Positions 56,865 to 64,000 of a stretch of 64,000 nt of DNA are shown here, in pieces. The translations under genes and the position numbers were made by a program. Source of the stretch: Rubrivivax sp. (GTDB lineage: Bacteria > Pseudomonadota > Gammaproteobacteria > Burkholderiales > Burkholderiaceae_C); assembly GCA_022842595.1 (NCBI GenBank), contig JALHPF010000004.1:1-64000 (forward strand). The letters run 5' to 3'. How positions within the stretch are numbered: position 1 is the stretch's first letter; every line of letters starts with the position of its first letter. Below the pieces are notes generated by a model, which was not told where the DNA came from, made no database searches, and was given only the letters and a program-made list of their open reading frames with translations.

Positions 56865-57571
56865 GGCGTGAACTGACCTTCCAGCTGATACAGGGCCCCG
56901 GGGTGCACCAGGCGGGCGATGGTGATGGCGGCGTCGACGGTGAAGGTGCGGCGCACCACCACCAGGCAGGGCGCGTCTGGCGCGATGGCCAGCAGCTGGG
57001 CTTCCTGGGTCGTGGGCCGAGCGGCTTCGATGGTGTACTGCGCCCGCCACAGCGCGGTGGCGCCGAACAGGTACTGCGTGGGCGTGGTCTGCGTGAAGTC
57101 GGCCTGCAGGTAGCCGGGGGCGCAGGCCGGATTGACATAGCGGTCTTCGCATTGCAGCGCCACGCCGTTGTCGAAGTGGACGATCAGCGTGTGGAAGACC
57201 TCGCCACCGGTTGCCACGCCCAGCTGTGCGGCCAGCGCCTCGGGCGCGGCCTCGGCGCACTGCAGGTGCACCACGGCCTGGTGGCTGTGCCCGCGCGATT
57301 CGATTTCCTCGTGCAGGTCGCGGATGTTCAGCGTGCTGCTGACATGGTGCAGGACGCCGGCGAAGGTGCCCACGCCCTGGGTGCGCTGCACCAGCCCTTC
57401 GGCCTGCAGCTCGCGCAGCGCGCGGTTGACCGTCATGCGGCTGACGCCGAATTCGGCCACCAGCTCGGCTTCGGATGGCATCAGCGCGCCGGGCAGCCAG
57501 CGGCCGCTGGCCAGCCCCTGCTTCAGGTACTGCTTGACGCGTGCGTAGGGTGCGAGCGTTGGGGTCAACAT
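56861..57571 (-). CDS. hutC: Histidine-utilisation repressor HutC
   Basis: 236 residues: an N-terminal GntR winged helix (about 1-80, with AELVAEFGVSRMTVNRALRELQ) and a C-terminal UTRA effector domain (about 95-232) that binds urocanate in this family. It is divergent from hutU, and its own promoter overlaps the operator at 57596-57607, so autoregulation is likely. The predicted -10 ends about eight bases from the ATG, which would make the transcript nearly leaderless. Confidence 0.95.
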   Translation of the reverse strand: MLTPTLAPYARVKQYLKQGLASGRWLPGALMPSEAELVAEFGVSRMTVNRALRELQAEGLVQRTQGVGTFAGVLHHVSSTLNIRDLHEEIESRGHSHQAVVHLQCAEAAPEALAAQLGVATGGEVFHTLIVHFDNGVALQCEDRYVNPACAPGYLQADFTQTTPTQYLFGATALWRAQYTIEAARPTTQEAQLLAIAPDAPCLVVVRRTFTVDAAITIARLVHPGALYQLEGQFTP

Positions 57572-57578
57572 GGGCCAA

Positions 57579-57607
57579 ATGGTACTTGCCTAGAGTTGTC
57601 TAGACAA
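57579..57607 (-). promoter_or_regulatory. Divergent promoter of hutC
   Basis: On the minus strand TTGTCT (57607-57602) and TACCAT (57584-57579) are spaced 17 bp. The -35 box is part of the HutC operator palindrome. Transcription would start almost at the hutC ATG. Confidence 0.5.
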
Positions 57608-57614
57608 GTAGAGT
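57586..57614 (+). promoter_or_regulatory. Promoter of hutUH with embedded operator
   Basis: TTGCCT (57586-57591) and TAGAGT (57609-57614) are separated by exactly 17 bp. The spacer contains the whole operator palindrome, so bound HutC would exclude RNA polymerase. Start expected near 57621; hutU begins at 57645. Confidence 0.6.
57596..57607. promoter_or_regulatory. HutC operator
   Basis: A perfect 12-bp palindrome, TTGTCTAGACAA, within a wider TACTTG...CAAGTA inverted repeat (57583-57610). It matches the TTGTNTAGACAA-like sites described for HutC/GntR-type regulators. It lies between the divergent hutC and hutU genes. Confidence 0.7.
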
Positions 57615-57644
57615 TCGCAGACTGTTTTGCTCTAGGGGCCCGCC

Positions 57645-59384
57645 ATGACCGACCTGTCCAGCATCCATCAAGCCGTTCCTGCCGCCGCGGCCGCGCCGGC
57701 CGCGGTTTCGGGGCCGCGCCCGGTGCGTTCGCCGCGCGGCAGCGAAATCAGCTGCGTCAACTGGCTGACCGAGGCCGCGCTGCGCATGCTGCACAACAAC
57801 CTCGACCCCGAAGTCGCCGAAAACCCCGACGCACTGGTCGTCTACGGCGGCATCGGCAAGGCGGCACGCAACTGGGCCTGCTTCGACGCCATCTGCGCCA
57901 GCCTGCGCCGGCTGCAGCCCGACGAGACCCTGCTGGTGCAAAGCGGCAAGCCGGTGGGCGTGTTCCGCACCCATGCCGACGCTCCGCGCGTGCTGATCGC
58001 CAATTCGAACCTGGTGCCGAAATGGGCCACCTGGGAACATTTCGACGAACTCGACCGCAAGGGCCTGATGATGTACGGCCAGATGACGGCCGGCAGCTGG
58101 ATCTACATCGGCAGCCAGGGCATCGTGCAGGGTACCTACGAGACCTTCGTCGAAGCCGGCCGGCAGCACTTCGGCGGCGATCTGGCGGGCAGGTGGATCC
58201 TGACCGCCGGCCTCGGCGGCATGGGGGGTGCCCAGCCTCTGGCCGCCACCTTCGCCGGCGCCGTCAGCCTGAACATCGAATGCCAGCAGAGCCGCATCGA
58301 CTTCAGGCTGCGCAGCCGCTATGTCGACGAGCAGGCTACCGACCTGGACGACGCGCTGGCCCGGGTGGCGAAGTACACGGCCGCGAAACAGGCGGTGTCG
58401 ATCGCGCTGCTGGGCAATGCCGCGGAGATCCTGCCCGAACTGGTGAGACGCGGCCGAGACGGGCAGATTCGGCCCGACCTGGCCACCGACCAGACCAGTG
58501 CCCACGACCTCGTCAACGGCTACCTGCCGGCAGGCTGGTCGGTCGAGCAGTGGCAGGCCGCGCGTGCCGATGCCAGCCAGCACGCTGCGCTGCGCGAGGC
58601 GGCGGCAAAGAGTTGCGCCGTGCACGTGCAGGCCCTGCTCGACCTGCAGGCGATGGGCGTGCCCACCGTCGACTACGGCAACAACATCCGCCAGGTCGCC
58701 TTCGACGCCGGCGTGAAGAATGCCTTCGACATCCCCGGCTTCGTGCCGCAGTACATCCGCCCGCTGTTCTGCCGCGGCGTGGGCCCGTTCCGCTGGGTGG
58801 CACTCAGCGGCGACCCCGAGGACATCCGCAAGACCGATGCGAAGATGAAGGAACTGTTCCCCGAGAACAAGCCCCTGCACCGCTGGCTGGACATGGCTGG
58901 CGAGCGCATCGCCTTCCAGGGCTTGCCGGCGCGCATCTGCTGGATCGGCCTGGGCGACCGCCACCGCGCCGGCCTGGCCTTCAACGAGATGGTGGGTAGC
59001 GGCGAGCTGAAGGCGCCGATCGTCATCGGCCGCGACCACCTGGACAGCGGCAGCGTTGCCAGCCCTAACCGCGAGACCGAAGGCATGCTGGACGGCAGCG
59101 ACGCCGTCAGCGACTGGCCCCTGCTCAACGCCCTGCTCAACACCGCCGGCGGCGCCACCTGGGTCAGCCTGCACCATGGCGGCGGCGTGGGCATGGGCTA
59201 CAGCCAGCACAGCGGTGTCGTCATCGTCTGCGACGGCACGCCCGAAGCCGCCAAGCGCATCGAACGCGTGCTCTGGAACGACCCCGGCACCGGCGTGATG
59301 CGCCATGCCGACGCCGGCTACGACATCGCTCGCGCGTGCGCCATCGAACAGGGCCTGGATCTTCCGATGCTGGGAGCCGCCTGA
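57645..59384 (+). CDS. hutU: Urocanate hydratase
   Basis: 579 residues of the urocanase family with NAD-binding [12 protein letters not shown] and the conserved active-site segment [10 protein letters not shown]. It converts urocanate to imidazolone propionate. A short Ala/Pro-rich N-terminal extension precedes the conserved core. It is the first gene of the plus-strand hut arm, with AGGGG upstream of the ATG. The stop shares one base with the hutH start. Confidence 0.97.
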   Translation: MTDLSSIHQAVPAAAAAPAAVSGPRPVRSPRGSEISCVNWLTEAALRMLHNNLDPEVAENPDALVVYGGIGKAARNWACFDAICASLRRLQPDETLLVQSGKPVGVFRTHADAPRVLIANSNLVPKWATWEHFDELDRKGLMMYGQMTAGSWIYIGSQGIVQGTYETFVEAGRQHFGGDLAGRWILTAGLGGMGGAQPLAATFAGAVSLNIECQQSRIDFRLRSRYVDEQATDLDDALARVAKYTAAKQAVSIALLGNAAEILPELVRRGRDGQIRPDLATDQTSAHDLVNGYLPAGWSVEQWQAARADASQHAALREAAAKSCAVHVQALLDLQAMGVPTVDYGNNIRQVAFDAGVKNAFDIPGFVPQYIRPLFCRGVGPFRWVALSGDPEDIRKTDAKMKELFPENKPLHRWLDMAGERIAFQGLPARICWIGLGDRHRAGLAFNEMVGSGELKAPIVIGRDHLDSGSVASPNRETEGMLDGSDAVSDWPLLNALLNTAGGATWVSLHHGGGVGMGYSQHSGVVIVCDGTPEAAKRIERVLWNDPGTGVMRHADAGYDIARACAIEQGLDLPMLGAA

Positions 59385-60934
59385 TGCTGTTGCGCCCGGG
59401 TGAACTCACGCTGGAAGAACTGCGCGCCATCCATGGCGGGGCAGATACATCGGCTCGGCCCCAGCCGCTGGTGATGGACCCGCGCGCGCTGCCGGGCATC
59501 CTGGCCAGCGCGGCGGTGGTGAAAGCCGCGGCCGAAGGCCACGCTGCCGTCTACGGCGTCAACACCGGCTTCGGCAAGCTGGCCAGTACGCGCATCAGCG
59601 AGGCCGACCTGGCCACCCTGCAGCTGAACCTGATCCGCAGCCACAGCGTGGGCGTGGGCGAGCCGCTGGCCCCTGCGGTGCTGCGTGTGATGCTGGCGAC
59701 CAAGGCCGCGAGCCTGGCGCGCGGCTATTCGGGCGTGCGGCCGGTCGTCATCGACACGCTGCTGGCCGTGCACAACGCTGGCCTGGTGCCTTATGTGCCC
59801 AGCCAGGGCAGCGTCGGCGCCAGCGGCGACCTGGCACCGCTGGCGCACATGACGCTGGCGCTGCTGGGCGACGGCGAATTCCTGCACGACGGCCGCCGTG
59901 TGCCGGCGGCGGCCCTGCTGCAGCAGCACGGCATTGCGCCACTGGTGCTGTCGGCCAAGGAAGGCCTGGCGCTGATCAACGGCACCCAGACCAGCACCGC
60001 GCTGGCGCTGCATGCGCTGTTCAGCTTCGAGCCGGTGCTGGAAGCAGCGTTGGTGATCGGCGCGCTCACGGTCGACGCCGCACGTGGCAGCGACGGCCCC
60101 TTCGACCCGCGCATCCACGCCCTGCGCGGCCAGCCCGGGCAGATCGACGTGGCGCAGCATTACCGCGCCCTGCTGGCGGGCAGCGCCATCCGCGCTTCCC
60201 ACCAGGAAGGCGACGACCGCGTGCAGGACCCGTACTGCCTGCGCTGCCAGCCGCAGGTGGTGGGCGCCTGCCTCGACCAGCTGCGCCATGCCGCGGGTGT
60301 GCTGCTGCGCGAGGCCAACGCCGTCACCGACAACCCCCTGGTGTTCGCCGAAGACGGAATGATGATTTCCGGCGGCAACTTCCACGCCGAGCCCGTGGCG
60401 CTGGCAGCTGACGCGATGGCCTGTGCCATCGCCGAAGTGGGGGCCATCGCCGAACGCCGCATCGCGATGCTGATCGACAGCAACGTCTCGCGCCTGCCGC
60501 CCTTCCTGACGGCCCATGCCGGGCTGAACAGCGGCTTCATGATCGCCCACGTGACCGCCGCCGCACTGGCCAGCGAGAACAAGAGCCTGGCCCACCCGGC
60601 CAGTGTCGACAGCCTGCCGACCAGCGCCAACCAGGAAGACCATGTGTCCATGGCCACCTTCGCGGCGCGGCGGCTGCTGCCGATGATCGACAACGTCGCC
60701 CACATCCTGGGCATCGAATGGCTGGCGGCAGCCCAGGGCATCGAATTCCTGCGGCCGCTGCATAGTTCGTCGCCGCTGGAGGCCGCGCACGCGCTGCTGC
60801 GCCAGCGCTGCCCGGCGATGCCGAGCGACCGCTACCTGGCGCCCGACATCGAAAATGCCAGCGCCCTGGTGCGCGGCGGGCAGGCGGCACAGGTGCTGCA
60901 AGGCCTGGCCGGGCCGGTACTAATCGGCGGCTGA
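59384..60934 (+). CDS. hutH: Histidine ammonia-lyase
   Basis: 516 residues from the ATG at 59384 (track start 59336 is internal to hutU). The MIO cofactor triad Ala-Ser-Gly is in VGASGDLAPLAHM, with the Tyr loop VYGVNTGFGKL. The selectivity position reads SH (LIRSHSVGVGE), as in histidine rather than tyrosine ammonia-lyases. It deaminates histidine to urocanate, which is also the inducer for HutC. Normal length. Confidence 0.96.
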   Translation: MLLRPGELTLEELRAIHGGADTSARPQPLVMDPRALPGILASAAVVKAAAEGHAAVYGVNTGFGKLASTRISEADLATLQLNLIRSHSVGVGEPLAPAVLRVMLATKAASLARGYSGVRPVVIDTLLAVHNAGLVPYVPSQGSVGASGDLAPLAHMTLALLGDGEFLHDGRRVPAAALLQQHGIAPLVLSAKEGLALINGTQTSTALALHALFSFEPVLEAALVIGALTVDAARGSDGPFDPRIHALRGQPGQIDVAQHYRALLAGSAIRASHQEGDDRVQDPYCLRCQPQVVGACLDQLRHAAGVLLREANAVTDNPLVFAEDGMMISGGNFHAEPVALAADAMACAIAEVGAIAERRIAMLIDSNVSRLPPFLTAHAGLNSGFMIAHVTAAALASENKSLAHPASVDSLPTSANQEDHVSMATFAARRLLPMIDNVAHILGIEWLAAAQGIEFLRPLHSSSPLEAAHALLRQRCPAMPSDRYLAPDIENASALVRGGQAAQVLQGLAGPVLIGG

Positions 60935-60938
60935 ACCC

Positions 60939-60946
60939 GTCTAGAC
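60939..60946. promoter_or_regulatory. Second GTCTAGAC palindrome after hutH
   Basis: GTCTAGAC repeats the core of the hut operator only 4 bp after the hutH stop and 56 bp before the first tandem diguanylate cyclase gene. CTAG is scarce in this DNA, so the repeat stands out. It lacks the outer TTG/CAA bases, so HutC binding may be weak. Confidence 0.3.
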
Positions 60947-61002
60947 AGCACCGCGGCCGCCGCCGCGCTGCAGTTTCCTGCGCCTGCGCCGAAGAGGCAG
61001 GC

Positions 61003-62025
61003 GTGAAGCACTTCGCCGCCCTGCTGCGGGCCGTCAACCAGGAAAACGATGCGCTCGCCGAGCACCGGCAAGCCATCGTGAAGAGCCTGTGCCTGCTCGC
61101 CGGCTTGCTGCTGGCCGGCATCGTTGCCATTCATGTCTACAACCGGGTCTGGCACCTGGCGGCGATGAACGGGGCCATTTCGGTCATGTTGCTGTTCAGC
61201 GCGTGGCGGATGTGGCCCGGGCGGCCCGCGCCTTTGCCTTTGCTGTTCATGGGCTTGATGCTGATCAGCGTCGTCCTGCTGTCCGTGCACGTGCAGGGGA
61301 TCGTCGGTGTGGTGTGGAGCTTCCCGCTGATCTTCGTCTGCTATTTTGCCTTGCCACGGCGACAGGCCACCGTGCTGACGGCGCTCTTGATCGTGGGCGT
61401 GGCGGCGCTGTCCTGGCCGGCGCTGGGGACGGGCGTGACGCTGCGGGTTCTGGTGTCGCAGGTGTTCGTGGTGCTGATGGTCAACGTGGTGCTCAGCCTC
61501 GTCGGTGAACTGCAGCAGGCGCTGCTGGCGCAGGCCGTCACCGACCCGCTCACCGGTGCCTACAACCGCCGTCACCTGCAGACGCACCTGGATGCCTTGT
61601 CCCGGACCACCGGCGGCACTTCTGCGCCAGGCCCCGGCAACGCTCTGCTGGCCCTGGACATCGACCACTTCAAGGACATCAACGATCGCCACGGCCACGA
61701 CGTCGGCGACGAAGTGCTGCGCCGGCTGGTCACGGTGCTGAACGCGCGCAAGCGCATGAACGACCTGCTGTTCCGCACCGGCGGCGAGGAATTCATGCTG
61801 CTGCTGCCGCGGATCGACGAAGCCGCTGCCCTGCAGACCGCCGAAGACCTGCGTGAACGCATCGCCAGCAGCCCGCTGCTGCCGGGGCAGCGCGTCACGG
61901 TGTGCATTGGTGTCAGCGTGCTTCAGCCCGGGCAAGACCCGCGCAGCTGGCTCAAGCGCGCCGACATGGCGCTGTACGCCGCCAAGCGCGCCGGCCGCAA
62001 CCGGGTGGTGGCTGCCGCAGCCTGA
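61003..62025 (+). CDS. Membrane diguanylate cyclase, tandem copy 1
   Basis: 340 residues from a GTG at 61003 with GAAGAGG upstream. Five or six hydrophobic helices (about 25-165) are followed by a GGDEF domain (about 180-338) with GGEEF and the inhibitory RMND motif. The membrane part has no named sensor domain that I recognise. It lies 68 bp downstream of hutH and could be read through from the hut promoter. Clearly paralogous to the next gene in both halves. Confidence 0.92.
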   Translation: MKHFAALLRAVNQENDALAEHRQAIVKSLCLLAGLLLAGIVAIHVYNRVWHLAAMNGAISVMLLFSAWRMWPGRPAPLPLLFMGLMLISVVLLSVHVQGIVGVVWSFPLIFVCYFALPRRQATVLTALLIVGVAALSWPALGTGVTLRVLVSQVFVVLMVNVVLSLVGELQQALLAQAVTDPLTGAYNRRHLQTHLDALSRTTGGTSAPGPGNALLALDIDHFKDINDRHGHDVGDEVLRRLVTVLNARKRMNDLLFRTGGEEFMLLLPRIDEAAALQTAEDLRERIASSPLLPGQRVTVCIGVSVLQPGQDPRSWLKRADMALYAAKRAGRNRVVAAAA

Positions 62026-62082
62026 AGCCGGAAGCTGCCGGCTGGTGCTCAAGCTCGGTCAGATGCTGCCGAAAACAGCGCC

Positions 62083-63114
62083 ATGAGATCGTGGCATCTG
62101 TCGTGGAAACATCTGTGGGCCGAAGACTCGCTGGCAGCCTTCCGCGACCGCATTGCCCAGCATCTGTGTGTGTTTTCGGCTGTCTTGCTGCTGCCGTTCA
62201 CCATCAACCACCTGCTCATGGGCCGGCACATGCTGGGCACCATCATCCTGCTGGCGCAGGGCGTGCTGTTCGTCAACGGCTACAGCCTGCGCCACGGCCG
62301 CGCCACACCGGTGCCGATGTGGATCATGGTGCTGGCTTTCTGTTCTGCCGTCGTTGCGTCGGTGCTGGGGCAGGGGCTCGACACCGTCGTCTGGGCCTTC
62401 CCGGCGCTGTTCATCGGCTACTTCCTGCTGCCGCGGCGGCAGGCGCAGTTGGTCAGCCTGCTGCTGGTGGTGGCGGTGCCGGTGGCGGTGTTCTCGGTGG
62501 CGGGCACCGCCTCCGCGGTGCGTGCCCTGGCGGCGCTGGTGCTGACGCTGGCGATGATCAATGTCGTGCTCAGCGTCATCGGTGAACTGCAGGTGGCGCT
62601 GGTGCAGCAGGCCATCACCGACCCGCTCACCGGCGCCTGGAACCGCCGGCACTTCGACGAACTGCTGGTGCAGATGCAGGCCCCGCCGGTTCCCGGCACG
62701 AACGGCGCCAGCCGCCCGCCGAACGTGCTGCTGGCGCTGGACATCGACCATTTCAAGGCCGTCAACGACCGCCATGGCCATGCTGTCGGTGACGCCGTGC
62801 TCAAGGCCCTGGTGCAGCTGGTGAACCAGCGCAAACGCGAAGGCGACCAGCTGTTCCGCACCGGCGGCGAGGAATTCGTGCTGCTGTTGCCACGCATCCG
62901 GCTCGACGACGCGCGCCGCGTTGCCGAAGAACTGCGCCAGTTGGTCGAGAACACCGAGCTCGCGCCGGGCCTGCGTGTCACCGTCAGCATCGGTCTGAGC
63001 CCGCAGGTGCCGGGCCAGGTGGCCAGCCCCTGGCTGGCGGCAGCCGACGGCGCGCTTTACGAAGCCAAGCGCAGCGGCCGCAATCGGGTCGTCATGGCGC
63101 CCGTGGCGGCCTAG
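62083..63114 (+). CDS. Membrane diguanylate cyclase, tandem copy 2
   Basis: 343 residues with the same layout as the preceding gene: hydrophobic helices (about 25-170), then GGDEF (about 183-340) with GGEEF and the REGD inhibitory site. Shared blocks such as ALDIDHFKAVNDRHGHAVGD and LFRTGGEEF show a local duplication, while the membrane regions have diverged. Its last 23 bp overlap the convergent ROK gene. Confidence 0.92.
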   Translation: MRSWHLSWKHLWAEDSLAAFRDRIAQHLCVFSAVLLLPFTINHLLMGRHMLGTIILLAQGVLFVNGYSLRHGRATPVPMWIMVLAFCSAVVASVLGQGLDTVVWAFPALFIGYFLLPRRQAQLVSLLLVVAVPVAVFSVAGTASAVRALAALVLTLAMINVVLSVIGELQVALVQQAITDPLTGAWNRRHFDELLVQMQAPPVPGTNGASRPPNVLLALDIDHFKAVNDRHGHAVGDAVLKALVQLVNQRKREGDQLFRTGGEEFVLLLPRIRLDDARRVAEELRQLVENTELAPGLRVTVSIGLSPQVPGQVASPWLAAADGALYEAKRSGRNRVVMAPVAA

Positions 63115-64000
63115 CCACCGCGGCCAGCGCCCGCCCGGCCCAGGCCGCGCCGCGCACGCCTGAATCGTCGCCGTGCAGCGCAGTGGCCAGACGGGTGCGC
63201 ACCGGCCCCGGGCTGCCTGCGGAAAACACCCACGCACCCCAGAGCATCGGCACCTTTTGCAGCAGATGCGGCAGCCGCGACAGCCCGCCACCGAGCACGA
63301 TGACGTCAGGGTCGAGCAGGTTGATCACGGCCGCCAGTGCCCGCGCCAGGCGTTGCGCATGGCGGTCGAGCGTGGCCTGGGCGGCGGCGTCGCCGGCTGC
63401 GGCCGCAGCCACCACCGCTTCGGCCGAGAGCGCCCGCGCGGTGCTGCGCCGGTGGTCGGCGGCCAGGCCGGTGCCCGAGACATAGGTCTCGATGCAGCCC
63501 GCGTGGCCGCAGTAGCAGGGCGGCAGTGGCTGGTCGGCGGCTTCCTGCCAGGGCAGCGGGTTGTGGCCCCATTCGCCGGCCAGGCCGTTCGGCCCGGTGA
63601 GCACGCGGCCCTGCACGGCAATGCCGGCACCGGCCCCCGTGCCCAGGATGGCGGCGAACACGACATCGGCACCGGCCCCGGCGCCGTCGGTGGCTTCCGA
63701 CCAGGCCAAGCAGTTGGCGTCGTTGGCCAGCGCCAGCGGTTGGCCCAGCAGGCGCTGCAGGTCGGCGCGCAGCGGCTGGCCGTTCAGGCAGGTGGAATTG
63801 CAGTTCTTCATCAGCCCGGCAGCGGTTTCGCTGCCCGGGCTGCCGACGCCGATGCTGGGCGCGGGCAGGCCCAGCGCCCGTGCCGCGGCCCGGCCCTGGT
63901 CGACCAGCGTGGCGACCGTGTGCAATGTGGCGATGTAGTCGCCGGCCGGTGTGGGCAGGCGAGCTTGCCAAAGCCGGGTGCCGTCGGCCGCCAGCAGCAC
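63092..64000 (-). CDS. ROK family sugar kinase, fructokinase-like (partial)
   Basis: 302 residues to the window edge; the N-terminal ATP-binding motif lies outside. Remaining features are the ROK signature with the zinc site CYCGHAGCIETYVSGTG, preceded by GEWGHNPLPW, and the active-site NDANCLAWSEATDGA. These match Mak-type fructokinases more than glucokinases. The apparent start codon at 64000 is an internal GTG. It overlaps the tandem cyclase gene by 23 bp at the 3' end. Confidence 0.85.
   Translation of the reverse strand: MLLAADGTRLWQARLPTPAGDYIATLHTVATLVDQGRAAARALGLPAPSIGVGSPGSETAAGLMKNCNSTCLNGQPLRADLQRLLGQPLALANDANCLAWSEATDGAGAGADVVFAAILGTGAGAGIAVQGRVLTGPNGLAGEWGHNPLPWQEAADQPLPPCYCGHAGCIETYVSGTGLAADHRRSTARALSAEAVVAAAAAGDAAAQATLDRHAQRLARALAAVINLLDPDVIVLGGGLSRLPHLLQKVPMLWGAWVFSAGSPGPVRTRLATALHGDDSGVRGAAWAGRALAAVARPPRAP

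Noticed and set aside
59384-60934. The ammonia-lyase as a tyrosine ammonia-lyase supplying p-coumarate to the PYP-like protein
   Set aside because: The selectivity position reads SH as in histidine lyases, and the gene is coupled to hutU in a complete hut locus.

Overview
This window is a dense, uniformly high-GC chromosomal segment from a Gram-negative bacterium. Its gene content points to a betaproteobacterium of the order Burkholderiales, most likely the Rubrivivax/Leptothrix/Ideonella group. The clues are tol-pal genes, a RibBA whose RibA half is degenerate, the nusB-ribH-ribBA-ribD neighbourhood, ubiD, two PEP-CTERM exported proteins, TRAP transport genes, a HutF-type histidine pathway and a photoactive-yellow-protein-like gene. 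I see no rRNA, tRNA, CRISPR array, prophage or insertion sequence. The genus is an inference; the sequence does not settle it.

Layout. 1-2.0 kb: minus-strand ybgC-tolQ-tolR-tolA (tolA runs off the left edge), with a Burkholderiales-type intergenic repeat between tolQ and tolR. 2.0-4.3 kb: a membrane Ser/Thr kinase with a C-terminal PEGA domain and a TssQ-like lipoprotein, both T6SS-associated families, but no T6SS structural genes here. 4.3-9.9 kb: a class I aminotransferase, nusB, ribH, ribBA and ribD, interrupted by a PEP-CTERM protein. 10-15.1 kb: a minor-pilin operon for type IV pili with very large PilX- and PilV-like members. 15.3-18.3 kb: nrdR, glyA and a lytic transglycosylase with a good sigma70 promoter and a long leader. 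18.3-19.9 kb: ubiD, followed by a promoter plus five consecutive hairpins that look like a small-RNA gene. 20.1-22.5 kb: a cobalt-type nitrile hydratase operon with a cupin and an S4 protein. 22.5-33.3 kb: an ABC exporter, CoxG-like protein, YgiQ radical SAM protein, GDSL esterase with PEP-CTERM tail, class V aminotransferase, HDOD protein, DUF808 protein, FKBP and DUF3016 protein. 33.3-35.2 kb: glnS.

35.2-43.6 kb is a signalling block: a TPR-GGDEF protein, a LytS/LytTR-type two-component pair, and an operon of a PYP-like blue-light sensor, a PAS-PAS-GGDEF protein and a PAS-GGDEF-EAL-PAS-GGDEF protein. All five intact GGDEF domains in the window read GGEEF and carry an RxxD inhibitory site, so cyclic di-GMP control is a major theme. 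43.6-51.2 kb: DUF1499, a HerA-like DUF853 ATPase, an RDD protein, TRAP permeases, a 613-bp gene-free gap, an alpha/beta hydrolase and a TRAP binding protein. The gap holds two divergent copies of a nested stem-internal loop-stem element. Their arms differ in sequence but stay complementary, and every base mismatch becomes G.U in one reading direction, which is a strong hint of structured RNA.

51.2-61 kb: a TIGR03790-like lipoprotein and the histidine-utilisation genes hutF, hutI, hutD and hutC (minus) facing hutU and hutH (plus), with a near-ideal HutC operator inside overlapping divergent promoters. Degradation is inferred to run by the five-step route (HutH, HutU, HutI, HutF, then an N-formylglutamate deformylase not in this window). 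61-64 kb: two tandem paralogous membrane diguanylate cyclases and a ROK-family fructokinase-like gene that runs off the right edge.
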